42,111 nt of DNA from Candidatus Acinetobacter avistercoris (GCA_018883945.1 JAHLFF010000243.1:1-42111); one strand, 5' to 3'; shown: positions 9,015 to 18,906, counted from the stretch's first letter. Notes: generated from the sequence alone by a model not told the origin. A program made the numbers and translations.

Positions 9015-9746
9015 TTAATGATTACTCGTGCCTTGTACTTTTTCTTCAATCTCTTCAACACTGGTGTGACGTACATCAAAACCTTTTGCCATATAAATCA
9101 CTTGCTCTGAAATATTTCGAGCATGATCACCAATACGCTCCAAAGCACGTAATACCCACATCACATTCAATACACGTGATATATGGCGAGGATCTTCGAT
9201 CATATAGGTCATTAGCGTTCGTGTTGCAGACTGATATTCACGATCAATATCAGCATCCGCAAGCAATACTCTAAGCGCTTGTTCTGCATCTACTCGTGCA
9301 AAAGCATCTAAAGCATCATGAATCATGACTCGAACTTGATTACCAATATGCCGTGTCTCCATGTAACCTCGTGGAGACTCGCCTTCTTCACATAAATTTT
9401 GTGCAATACGTGCAATTTTAGCCGCTTCATCACCAATACGCTCAAGGTCTGTATTTGCTTTACTCATCGCAATCACCATACGTAAGTCGCTGGCAGCAGG
9501 ATGACGGCGCACCAAGATAAGCGTTAAACCCTCATCTATTTCACGCTCATAGCGATTGACCGTATTGTCTAGAAACTGCACATCGACTGCTAAATCCGCA
9601 TTGGTGTCTAAAAGTGCATGAACCGCATTTGCCACTTGCTGTTCAACCAAACCACCCATGGTCATAAATTTCGTATGAACATCCTGTAAATCTTCATTAA
9701 ATTGTGAAGAAATATGATGGCTTAACACAGGGTTATTTGAGCTCAA
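9015..9746 (-). CDS. phoU: Phosphate-signalling protein PhoU
   Basis: PhoU links the Pst phosphate transporter to the PhoR/PhoB system and represses the Pho regulon when phosphate is plentiful. The protein (about 243 residues) has the two three-helix repeats of the family. Metal-binding-type motifs are seen in DLERIGDEAAKIAR and RALERIGDHARNIS, and HHISSQFNEDL with MTMGGLVEQQ lies at the N-terminus. No ATG is available near the family start. I choose the TTG at 9746, 10 bp after GGAG; the frame is open to a TTG at 9764 without a ribosome site. No pst or phoB genes are adjacent here. Confidence 0.93.
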   Translation of the reverse strand: MSSNNPVLSHHISSQFNEDLQDVHTKFMTMGGLVEQQVANAVHALLDTNADLAVDVQFLDNTVNRYEREIDEGLTLILVRRHPAASDLRMVIAMSKANTDLERIGDEAAKIARIAQNLCEEGESPRGYMETRHIGNQVRVMIHDALDAFARVDAEQALRVLLADADIDREYQSATRTLMTYMIEDPRHISRVLNVMWVLRALERIGDHARNISEQVIYMAKGFDVRHTSVEEIEEKVQGTSNH

Positions 9747-9839
9747 AATTGAGATACTCCACAATTAATGCGATATATTTTTCCGATATTAAACCATAGT
9801 CATGATGAACCTTTGATGACAGATTTAAACTTAAAAATA

Positions 9840-11180
9840 TTATTTATAGATCAGCCAAGCATTCATTCGTTCTAACTCTTGTTCATCTAACTGCCCAACT
9901 GAAGCCTTTAATCTCAGTACATTCAACACATAATCGTATTGCGCATTGACAAATTCTTGTTGTGTCGAAAATGAATTACGTTGTGCCAATAATACATCAA
10001 CCATATTCTTTAGACCTTCATCATATTGGGCTTTTGAAGCTTGAGCAACCAAAGCTGATGATTCCATTGCCGCTTTTCGTGCTTGAATGCTGGCTTGATC
10101 TGTTTCTACCTGTAAAAAAGATTTCTTTACATCAGTATTGGCTTTACGAATGGCTGCATCGAGCTGGGAATCTGACTTCTTCACATTTACCGTGGCTTTT
10201 TGAATACTTTTTTGAGTACGTCCACCTGTATATATATTCCAATTCATCTCGACGCCCACTTGATCAAACTGACCATCCCCTGACACTAAGGTTTTTGGGC
10301 TTTGTTGATTTTGCCCGTAGGTTGCAACAGCATCAATTTGTGGGTAAAGAGCCGCCTGTTCAACTCTACGTTGATCATTGGCATATTGTTGTTGAATCTT
10401 GGCTTGCAAGATATCTAAGTTTTGACTTTGTGCCAGTTTATTCCAATCACTCAGTGAATTTGGAATCGGTTTTTGATATTGAAAGTCATCACGTAACACA
10501 GCAAGCTTATCATTGTAAGGGCCAATCAATTGCGCCAATTGCTCTTGTGCAAGAATAAGCTGTACACCCGTTGCAATACGATTCGCACGTGCATTTTCAT
10601 ATTGTGCATTGGCTTCACTTACATCACTTTTTGCAACCAAGCCCTCTCGCAATTTAGCATTCATCATGTTTAATTGTTCAAGCAATGCTTTTTCTTCCTG
10701 CGCAATAGTCAGGGTTAACGCTTGTTGTCTAAGTACGTTAAAATATGTCTCGGCGACATTTAAGATATGTTGTTGCTTTTGTAGTTTCAGTGTGACCTCG
10801 CTCAATTGAACCGAGGTTTTCACTTGCTTATAGCCTTGCCATGCATCCAGACGAAAGAGCGGTTGACGTGCTGTAATTGCGATCTGTTTGGTCGTTGAGG
10901 TTTCCGCGATTAAGTCAGCAGAATTGAATCCCACATTTGGACCTGAACTTTTACCCACATCTTGATTCTTACGCGCCACACTGCCAGAGATAGTCACTGT
11001 AGGTAAAAGATTCCCTATTGCCAAACCTAAATTCAATTGATCTGCTTGATATTGGTATAAATTGGCTTGCCAGTTTGGATCAGTCGTTTTAGCTCGCTCA
11101 TATGCTTCAATTAAATTTAAAGCAAAGCTCATCGGACTCAGAATAAATAAACTTGCGGCAAATAAGGTCTTTTTTATCAT
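9840..11180 (-). CDS. tolC: TolC-family outer-membrane channel protein
   Basis: The product (about 446 residues) has a signal peptide (MIKKTLFAASLFILSPMSFA) and the two-repeat outer-membrane efflux protein architecture. Features are LIEAYERAKTTDPNW at the start, the GNLLPTVTISG region, and the second repeat with LYPQIDAVATYG and the YTGGRTQ turn. Such proteins form trimeric channels across the outer membrane and periplasm for type I secretion or RND/MFS efflux. No pump or adaptor gene is next to it, as for TolC of Enterobacteria, so it may serve several systems. I choose the ATG at 11180 at the signal peptide; an upstream ATG at 11198 would add MLGRTE. Confidence 0.9.
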   Translation of the reverse strand: MIKKTLFAASLFILSPMSFALNLIEAYERAKTTDPNWQANLYQYQADQLNLGLAIGNLLPTVTISGSVARKNQDVGKSSGPNVGFNSADLIAETSTTKQIAITARQPLFRLDAWQGYKQVKTSVQLSEVTLKLQKQQHILNVAETYFNVLRQQALTLTIAQEEKALLEQLNMMNAKLREGLVAKSDVSEANAQYENARANRIATGVQLILAQEQLAQLIGPYNDKLAVLRDDFQYQKPIPNSLSDWNKLAQSQNLDILQAKIQQQYANDQRRVEQAALYPQIDAVATYGQNQQSPKTLVSGDGQFDQVGVEMNWNIYTGGRTQKSIQKATVNVKKSDSQLDAAIRKANTDVKKSFLQVETDQASIQARKAAMESSALVAQASKAQYDEGLKNMVDVLLAQRNSFSTQQEFVNAQYDYVLNVLRLKASVGQLDEQELERMNAWLIYK

Positions 11181-11451
11181 TTCGGTTCGCCCAAGCATTT
11201 AAATAATGGTGTAAATAAGCAAATTTTAAAACGGTAGCTTACTTTTTTCGTATGTTTTTTATTATTTTGAATTGAATTCAATTTTCACACTCTTCTAAAT
11301 TAGTCAGACTAGGGTCTATAGATCCATTCATTGTATTTAATTAACTCTAATTTGCGAATGAAATACAAATTATTTCATTCGTTTATACAAAAATAAGTGA
11401 GAATTAGCTACTCCTGAATATCGCACTCTTTTTATTTAATTTGACGGTACA

Positions 11452-12519
11452 ATGAATCTTACGAATTTATCTTACAAAGCTTGTACAACTTTCATCATTG
11501 TGATCATGTGTAACATGCTCATTGCTTGTCAAAAGCCGCTGCCTGAAGAAATACGTATCGAGACCAAAAAAATAGAAGAGCAACAGAGTACTACGCCAGA
11601 TTTAAATTTAATTTGCAAGCGTTTACAGGATGAAATGAAATCGATTTCGTCACAACGTACCACCTTTGCCTTACAACAGATTAATCAAGATATTCGACTC
11701 TGTTTGCCACTCATGTCCTTCAATGAACAAAAAGAGTTAATGCATCTAGCAGATCAAATGTATGTACAATTTCTAAAAATAGATCGGACCCCAGAACAAC
11801 AAAAAGCATTTGATTTATATGCTCACGACGAATCTCAGTACCCAACGATTCAACAAAGCCATTTTGAAAAACTACATATTCGTGATCAGTATCTATTACG
11901 CCACAAAGGTCAAGCGTATATTGATTTTGTCGACACTTCCCACAATAAATCTAGTTATAAGCGCAATGCTTACTATCTCGCAAAAGTATTTGCACCCTAT
12001 TTTCCTGAAGCAGAAAAAAACTTCATGCAAATAATGGCATTACATAACCAAACTCCAGTATTTAAAAAGAATAGTATTCTCATCACACCTGAAGAAATTA
12101 GCTCACGTGCCCAAATGTGGGAAAATTATATTAAGAATTATCCAGACTCTAGTTTCAAAAACGATGCGCACTATCTCCTACAGGTCTATACCAGCTTGCT
12201 GTTTGTCGGTTTAAAGGATTCTCCTGTCTCATCCCATTTTGATAGTCTTGATGATATTCAAATCTCTAATCTGAATGAAATCGAACGGTTATCTCATAAT
12301 AAAAATAGCCGTTTAGCGGACCAAGCTAGATTATTTTTAGACTACATCGGCATGACACCAAGGCAAAGACAGGCTGCTCTTTCAGAACAATCAAATGCAG
12401 CCATAAGCCATGACCCTACCGAACAAATCAAACACTACTTAAATTTGAAAAGTTTTAATTTTAGTCAGCCACAGAAACGTGATTGTTTTAGTGATGCAAT
12501 TTGTTATGACAATGACTAA
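11452..12519 (+). CDS. Predicted lipoprotein of unknown function
   Basis: I do not recognise this 355-residue protein. It begins with a lipoprotein signal: a hydrophobic stretch ending MLIAC, with Cys26 as the probable lipidated residue; Gln27-Lys28 follow, which lacks the Asp+2 inner-membrane signal. The mature part is hydrophilic, mostly helical in character, with segments such as MWENYIKNYPDSSFKNDAHY that resemble TPR-like helical pairs. The C-terminus holds a Cys pair (CFSDAIC). It stands alone, divergent from tolC, with 253 bp between them. An envelope location is well supported; a role is not. Confidence 0.75.
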   Translation: MNLTNLSYKACTTFIIVIMCNMLIACQKPLPEEIRIETKKIEEQQSTTPDLNLICKRLQDEMKSISSQRTTFALQQINQDIRLCLPLMSFNEQKELMHLADQMYVQFLKIDRTPEQQKAFDLYAHDESQYPTIQQSHFEKLHIRDQYLLRHKGQAYIDFVDTSHNKSSYKRNAYYLAKVFAPYFPEAEKNFMQIMALHNQTPVFKKNSILITPEEISSRAQMWENYIKNYPDSSFKNDAHYLLQVYTSLLFVGLKDSPVSSHFDSLDDIQISNLNEIERLSHNKNSRLADQARLFLDYIGMTPRQRQAALSEQSNAAISHDPTEQIKHYLNLKSFNFSQPQKRDCFSDAICYDND

Positions 12520-12900
12520 TGATTCATTTTTAAATTTTTTGGGATGTTTATATCAGTAAAATAAATGCTTAATATTTTTAAATTGTTCAACATTTAATAA
12601 AATGGTTCGATAGTTTAAAACAGCATATTCATGATTTTGTATGAGCAATCGTCAAAACAGCATTACCAAAACTTAAACAACATGTTCTTCTATGCAATAT
12701 TTCTTTTTGTACTCAATAGCTCTTTTATTAGTCAACTATTAGCAACAACTCTGCTCGCACTAAACATCTCTTCTTACCGCAACCCAATTAAAATACTTAT
12801 CGTACAAAACAAGAATGATGTTCAAATTTCCACATTAAACATTGATCAATAGACTTCTTAGAAAAGTCATTATTTATACAACAGACTCATCATGAGTATT

Positions 12901-12935
12901 GCCTCATCCTAAATTTCTCCCAAAGGGAGAAGGGA
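12901..12935 (+). repeat. Dispersed palindromic intergenic repeat
   Basis: The element reads CCTCATCCTAAA followed by the palindrome TTCTCCCAAAGGGAGAA and GGG. The arms TTCTCCC/GGGAGAA are perfect. A degenerate copy lies inverted at 8236-8270. Repeats of this type are scattered between genes in Acinetobacter as far as I recall. Confidence 0.65.
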
Positions 12936-12997
12936 TTTTTATCTATCAATTTATGCCACTCAATGATCATTTTTCGACTTATGAAAGAGATCTAATG

Positions 12998-13140
12998 ATC
13001 AGACTTTCTAATTTTCTTCATTTCTAAATTTGCCATCTTTCAACTTAAACAAACCTGTCTTAAATAAAACTTTGGCGCTCTTTTAAAAACTGCTCATCAC
13101 GCCAAACAAGGAGTAAATATCTACTCAGTTGAAACGACAT
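12998..13140 (-). pseudogene. Possible coding remnant or repeat-borne short frames
   Basis: On the minus strand a 26-codon frame starts at ATG 13140 and stops at 13060 (begins MSFQLSRYLLLVWRDEQF). A second frame overlaps it and reads KSAKVLFKTGLFKLKDGKF further on, broken by an in-frame TAA. Sensible-looking peptides in two frames suggest a decayed gene end or a repeat, not a working gene. The 7-bp inverted repeat TTTGGCG/CGCCAAA lies inside. Confidence 0.25.
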
Positions 13141-13212
13141 TTCTTGTTCATTACACCTATTTGGTGCAGGTATTTTATATCGCTCAAACGATCAGCTTTA
13201 AGCAACTATCTG

Positions 13213-13221
13213 TGTTAAAAT
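13213..13221 (+). promoter_or_regulatory. Probable thiC promoter (extended -10)
   Basis: TGTTAAAAT is an extended -10 placed about 10 bp before the first base of the TPP riboswitch P1 helix, where a transcript would be expected to begin. I see no good -35. Confidence 0.4.
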
Positions 13222-13230
13222 CCAGCAATC

Positions 13231-13338
13231 GCTTGACGGAGCGCGAGTAATCGCTCGCTGAGATCATCTAAATGTGAAGACATTTGAAGATGAGTACCGT
13301 TGAACCTGATCAGGTTAATACCTGCGTAGGAATCAAGC
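13231..13338 (+). promoter_or_regulatory. TPP riboswitch (THI element)
   Basis: The conserved THI-box parts are present in order: the GGAGCGC entry, CTGAGA at 13258-13263, the variable P3a hairpin, ACC at 13297-13299, then TGAACCTGATCAGGTTAATA and CCTGCGTAGGAA. P1 is formed by GCTTGA (13231-13236) with TCAAGC (13333-13338). It senses thiamine pyrophosphate and should lower thiC expression when thiamine is plentiful. The P1 3' strand, as GAATCAAGC (13330-13338), is also perfectly complementary to GCTTGATTC at 13398-13406, a likely part of the switching mechanism. Confidence 0.95.
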
Positions 13339-13411
13339 CATCTAAAAACCAAGTCCTCTTTTATCTTCTTTGATAAAATGCCCTCGTTTTTGGTCGTGCT
13401 TGATTCGTTGA

Positions 13412-15328
<1,917 letters not shown>

Positions 15329-15361
15329 TTAGACAAAAAAATTGTTGTCTTTCTACATTTC

Positions 15362-15399
15362 TAAGTTAGGATGAAGTGAACTTATTTCATCCTAACTTA
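15362..15399 (+). promoter_or_regulatory. 14-bp inverted repeat before nudF
   Basis: TAAGTTAGGATGAA (15362-15375) and TTCATCCTAACTTA (15386-15399) are perfect complements with a 10-base loop. There is no T-run after it, and the hairpin ends 5 bp before the nudF ATG, so it would occlude the initiation region in RNA. It could also be the relic of a repeat, since it shares TCATCCTAA with the element at 12901. Confidence 0.6.
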
Positions 15400-15404
15400 A
15401 GCGA

Positions 15405-16025
15405 ATGAAAATTTTAGAACAAGCGACTTATAACAACAATGATTTTGAAATTCAGTCTCGTGAGAATTTATATAAAGGCTTTATTGAAATAGAAAAAGTC
15501 GCTTTAAGACATCAACTTTTTAATCAATCTGAATATACAGCGCTCATTCAGCGTGAATTGGTTCACCGCAAAGAAGCGGCAGGTGTATTAATTTATAACG
15601 ATCAACTTCAACGTTTTGCACTCATTGAACAATTTCGAGTGGGTGCAATTGATGACCCTATTTCCCCATGGCAACTTGAAATTATCGCAGGTGTGTTAGA
15701 TGGCGATGAATCACCAGAAACTTGCATTCGTCGTGAAAGCTTAGAAGAATCAGGATGTGAAATAGACAAGCTAGAACATCTTTTTAGTTTTTATCCTTCA
15801 GCTGGGGCCTGTGACGAAATCTTTCATCTTTATGTAGCCCATGCAGAACTGCCAGAACACGGTGGAGTATTTGGTATGCTAAACGAGGGTGAAAACATTC
15901 AGCTCCATATCATCGAGTATCATCAACTGCCCGCATTACTCTCGTCTTCACGACTTCGTAATGCCCCTGTGATTATGGCTTTGCAATGGTTAAAGCAGCA
16001 TATCGCAACGTGCTCACAGACTTGA
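15405..16025 (+). CDS. nudF: ADP-ribose pyrophosphatase (Nudix)
   Basis: NudF hydrolyses ADP-ribose to AMP and ribose-5-phosphate. The Nudix box is complete: G-x5-E-x7-REx2EExG spanning GVLDGDESPE through RRESLEESGC at about residues 97-119. An E(Q)FR segment precedes it and SPSAGACDE-like FYPSAGACDEIFHLY follows, as in the ADP-ribose branch. At 206 residues it matches E. coli NudF. It lies between thiC and cpdA, and nudF near cpdA is also seen in E. coli. There is no clear ribosome site, and a strong hairpin abuts the start. Confidence 0.93.
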   Translation: MKILEQATYNNNDFEIQSRENLYKGFIEIEKVALRHQLFNQSEYTALIQRELVHRKEAAGVLIYNDQLQRFALIEQFRVGAIDDPISPWQLEIIAGVLDGDESPETCIRRESLEESGCEIDKLEHLFSFYPSAGACDEIFHLYVAHAELPEHGGVFGMLNEGENIQLHIIEYHQLPALLSSSRLRNAPVIMALQWLKQHIATCSQT

Positions 16026-16034
16026 GGACATACG

Positions 16035-16841
16035 ATGATTCCATTCAAAAAAGCCAATGCTCATGAAAAAATAATTATCCAAATTACAGATACACATTTA
16101 ATGGATGATCCTGAGAAAACATTTGTTGAAATGAATCCAGAGATCAGTTTTCATGCTGTGATCGAAGATGTTTTAGAAAAATATCCTGACATTGACGCCA
16201 TAATTCATACGGGCGATTTAGCACAAGTTCCACGACCTGAGACCTATGCGCGCTATCAGTCTTATATGCGTCAGTTCAACATTCCTTTTTATCAAACGCC
16301 CGGCAATCATGATGATATAACGTATTTTCCTTTTGTATCACCAGACCCGATTCCTGCGGTAATTAACGTGGGTGATTGGCGCATCGTATTACTCACTACA
16401 GCGGTTCCCCATAAAATAGATGGCTGGATTCAGCCAGAGCAATTGAGTCATCTTAAAATAATATTAGAGCAGAATAAGCAACATCCGATCTTGATCGGTT
16501 GTCATCATCATCCTTTGGAAATGAAATCGAGTTGGATTGATCATCATAAACTTAAAAATACCGAAGAGCTGACCGAAATATTAGCCACTTTTAATAATAT
16601 CAAGACTGTGGTTTGTGGGCATGTGCATCAAGATTCATTGAATGTTTGGCGACATATTAAGTTTTTATCGACGCCTTCTACCTCAGTACAATTTAAACCG
16701 TTGAGTACTGAGTTTGCTTTAGATGACATCGCACCAGGTTATCGAAGCCTCCTACTTAAAGAGAATGGTGAGTTTGAAACCATGGTGCATCGCGTACAAA
16801 AATTCCGACAAAAATTTAACAAAGAAATTTCAGGCTATTAG
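16035..16841 (+). CDS. cpdA: 3',5'-cyclic-AMP phosphodiesterase CpdA
   Basis: This 268-residue calcineurin-like phosphoesterase has the full metal-binding set: TDTH (D-x-H), HTGD, PGNHDD, CHHHP and GHVH. That arrangement is the CpdA class, which hydrolyses cAMP in the cytoplasm. It starts 9 bp after nudF, with GAGGA upstream, so the two are probably one transcript. Class III phosphodiesterases overlap in substrate, but the length and the nudF partnership favour CpdA. Confidence 0.92.
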   Translation: MIPFKKANAHEKIIIQITDTHLMDDPEKTFVEMNPEISFHAVIEDVLEKYPDIDAIIHTGDLAQVPRPETYARYQSYMRQFNIPFYQTPGNHDDITYFPFVSPDPIPAVINVGDWRIVLLTTAVPHKIDGWIQPEQLSHLKIILEQNKQHPILIGCHHHPLEMKSSWIDHHKLKNTEELTEILATFNNIKTVVCGHVHQDSLNVWRHIKFLSTPSTSVQFKPLSTEFALDDIAPGYRSLLLKENGEFETMVHRVQKFRQKFNKEISGY

Positions 16842-16989
16842 CTTTTCTTTTCAACAGTTATAGATTAAGTTATCTGACCGAAAGGATTGATCTAATCGTG
16901 TAATAGATATTCATTGCTTTCATCTTGGATCAAATATCTATATGATGACGCCCCCAACGGAATGTTCTGTGGGAAGCGATAAAAACACT

Positions 16990-17019
16990 TGCATATCACC
17001 ATATTTTTTGCGTATAGAT
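16990..17019 (+). promoter_or_regulatory. Probable dksA promoter
   Basis: TTGCAT (16990-16995) and TATAGA (17014-17019) are separated by 18 bp and lie 27 bp before the dksA ATG at 17047. The match is reasonable but not exceptional. Confidence 0.4.
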
Positions 17020-17046
17020 GTATGCATATGATGAGGAATGCCCTGT

Positions 17047-17562
17047 ATGGCGAATGACAACCAAAATCAAGTCTTGGAAGAAACCAACGTGGTTGCTGCG
17101 AAACGTGTACGTAAGACGAAACCAAAGGCGTCTGAAGGTGGTAAAGCAGCAAGTCTATTTGGCATTGATCCTTATCAGCCTAAGAAAAATGAAGAATACA
17201 TGTCTGATGGTCAGCTTGAACACTTCCGAAAAATCTTATTGGCCTGGAAAGAAGATTTAATGTCAGAAGTGGATCGTACTTTAAATACGATGCAAGACGA
17301 GAACACCGCGTTACCTGATGTAAATGATCGTGCCACTCAAGAAGAAGAGTTTGCGATTGAATTGCGTACGCGTGACCGTGAACGTAAATTGATCCGTAAA
17401 ATTGAGCAGTCAATTGATGCAATCAAAAATGATGACTACGGTTTCTGTGAAACTTGTGGTATCGAAATTGGTTTACGTCGTTTAGAAGCTCGCCCAACAG
17501 CGACCCTTTGTATTGACTGCAAAACTTTAGCAGAAATTAAAGAGAAGCAAAATAACGGTTAA
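17047..17562 (+). CDS. dksA: RNA polymerase-binding transcription factor DksA
   Basis: DksA enters the RNA polymerase secondary channel and works with ppGpp to control rRNA, amino-acid and stress genes. The coiled-coil tip acid residues are present in LPDVNDRAT (Asp91 and Asp94), and the zinc finger is CETC (134-137) with CIDC (155-158). An N-terminal extension of about 25 basic and acidic residues precedes the usual core. I start at the ATG at 17047, 9 bp after GAGGA. The upstream ATG at 17038 would touch that ribosome site. gluQ follows with a 2-bp gap, the E. coli arrangement. Confidence 0.97.
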   Translation: MANDNQNQVLEETNVVAAKRVRKTKPKASEGGKAASLFGIDPYQPKKNEEYMSDGQLEHFRKILLAWKEDLMSEVDRTLNTMQDENTALPDVNDRATQEEEFAIELRTRDRERKLIRKIEQSIDAIKNDDYGFCETCGIEIGLRRLEARPTATLCIDCKTLAEIKEKQNNG

Positions 17563-17564
17563 TT

Positions 17565-18497
17565 GTGACTGTTGATCATTTCTTGGCTGAGCCTAGCTCA
17601 GCTCATGCGCAGCAGCGAAACGATGTTTCGCAAATACGCTACTCAGGTCGGTTCGCGCCATCGCCAACCGGCCCTTTGCATTTCGGCTCACTCATAACAG
17701 CCGTTGCCAGCTATTGTGATGCAAAGTTCCATCAGGGTCGTTGGATTGTTCGTATTGAAGATACCGATATTCCACGCATCTACCCTGACAGTGAACAGCA
17801 TATTCTCAGTAGTCTTGATGCGTTCGGATTTGAATCCGATGACACTATTATTTATCAAAAAGATCGTCTCGATTTATATGAATCTGTTTTAGATCAGCTC
17901 CAATCTCAAGATCTCATTTACGCCTGCCAATGTACTCGAAAAATGCTGGGTTCTAATCACATCTATGCAGGGACTTGCCGTGATTTAAATCTGCCATTCA
18001 TAGCACGTGCCATTCGCGTTAAAGTGCGCAATCAATCCATTGGTTTCAACGACATTCTCCAAGGTCAGCAGTGTTCGAATTTATGCACCGACTTAGGTGA
18101 TTTCGTTTTAAAAAGACGTGATGGCATTATTAATTACCAACTGGCCGTTGTGGTCGATGATTATTTACAAGGTATTACTCATGTCGTGAGGGGTGCTGAT
18201 CTTTTGGACAATACTGCACGTCAAATATGGTTGGGGCAGTTGCTCGGTTATCCACCTTTAACGTATATGCACCTGCCTTTAGCTATGAATAAAGATGGCA
18301 CTAAACTGTCAAAACAAAATTTAGCAGCGGCACTCGATATCAAACACGCGTCACAATTACTACTCGAAGCTATTCTTGCATTGGGACAACCTGCTGTCGA
18401 TCTAGATCAGCCACAGCGTATGTTGCTTCAAGCTGTTGCGCAGTGGCAACGAAATTTGATTCCAGCTGGTACTCAAATTCAAGGAACATTTATTTAA
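17565..18497 (+). CDS. gluQ: Glutamyl-Q tRNA(Asp) synthetase
   Basis: GluQ (YadB) is a truncated glutamyl-tRNA synthetase that attaches glutamate to queuosine in tRNA-Asp. The class I signatures are APSPTGPLHFGSL (HIGH-like) near residue 31 and GTKLSKQN (KMSKS-like) near residue 245. The zinc-binding stretch includes CQCTRK and YAGTC. The anticodon-binding C-terminal half of GluRS is absent, as expected at 310 residues. The start is GTG at 17565, 2 bp after the dksA stop, implying translational coupling; an N-terminal extension of about 25 residues precedes the core. The last codons run into a degenerate tandem repeat. Confidence 0.95.
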   Translation: MTVDHFLAEPSSAHAQQRNDVSQIRYSGRFAPSPTGPLHFGSLITAVASYCDAKFHQGRWIVRIEDTDIPRIYPDSEQHILSSLDAFGFESDDTIIYQKDRLDLYESVLDQLQSQDLIYACQCTRKMLGSNHIYAGTCRDLNLPFIARAIRVKVRNQSIGFNDILQGQQCSNLCTDLGDFVLKRRDGIINYQLAVVVDDYLQGITHVVRGADLLDNTARQIWLGQLLGYPPLTYMHLPLAMNKDGTKLSKQNLAAALDIKHASQLLLEAILALGQPAVDLDQPQRMLLQAVAQWQRNLIPAGTQIQGTFI

Positions 18498-18547
18498 GCA
18501 CTATTTGTTCAAGCCACATTTATTCAATGAGCGTTTGTTTAAGCGAC
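18488..18547. repeat. Degenerate ~15-bp tandem repeat at the gluQ 3' end
   Basis: Four units follow one another: ATTTATTTAAGCACT, ATTTGTTCAAGCCAC, ATTTATTCAATGAGCG and TTTGTTTAAGCGAC. The first unit contains the gluQ stop codon. The units differ at several positions, so it is an old duplication or a weakly conserved array. Confidence 0.6.
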
Positions 18548-18635
18548 ATTTTTAAAACCGTGTCATGATTACAAAGATCACTTGTGTCTGAGATAGAAAT
18601 ATCTTTCAATAGATTTTTATGATGATATTGAGCTT

Positions 18636-18863
18636 ATGTTTTTTATTTTTGGTATCGGCCCGAAAACGCTTAAAACGGATAAAGGACAGTTTCACTGTCC
18701 TGTTTGTAAAAGCTATAGCGCTTATGAGATCAAACAGCAGCGCAATTATTTTTCTTTATTTTTTATTCCTCTTATTCCGCTCTCCAAAGCCAAACAAGGT
18801 CAAGTGGTATGCTTAAATTGTGGAACACATATGCCGCCGATGGTGCTACATAATCAGTCATAA
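18636..18863 (+). CDS. Small zinc-ribbon protein
   Basis: This 75-residue protein has two Cys pairs, CPVC at about residues 21-24 and CLNC at about 59-62, in the pattern of a zinc ribbon. Between them lies YFSLFFIPLIPL, a hydrophobic Phe/Pro-rich segment seen in a widespread family of zinc-ribbon proteins that begin FFIFGIGPKT. The function of that family is unknown. It has only a weak ribosome site. It is convergent with ftsW, 43 bp away. Confidence 0.8.
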   Translation: MFFIFGIGPKTLKTDKGQFHCPVCKSYSAYEIKQQRNYFSLFFIPLIPLSKAKQGQVVCLNCGTHMPPMVLHNQS

Positions 18864-18906
18864 CACCATCAGCATAGACGTATAATCATTGCCAGAACCG
18901 AAGCAT

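Larger units (their letters stand above)
12520..13230. other. Intergenic region upstream of the thiC riboswitch
   Basis: This gap of about 710 bp has no secure gene. It contains a weak 73-codon frame at 12631-12852 with no ribosome site, the palindromic repeat at 12901-12935, a segment at 12998-13140 whose minus strand looks like a coding remnant, and the thiC promoter region. Confidence 0.6.

Noticed and set aside
9962..10558. 198-codon frame antisense to the tolC-like gene
   Set aside because: Fully inside a well-supported gene on the other strand; composition rich in Leu, His and Tyr is typical of a shadow frame.
12631..12852. 73-codon plus-strand frame with a hydrophobic segment
   Set aside because: Lies in very AT-rich DNA, has no ribosome site or promoter that I can see, and resembles no known small protein. 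It could be real but I cannot support it.
16904..16942. Inverted repeat AGATATT/AATATCT upstream of dksA
   Set aside because: Only 7 bp of A/T-rich arms with a loop of about 20 bases; easily expected by chance here.
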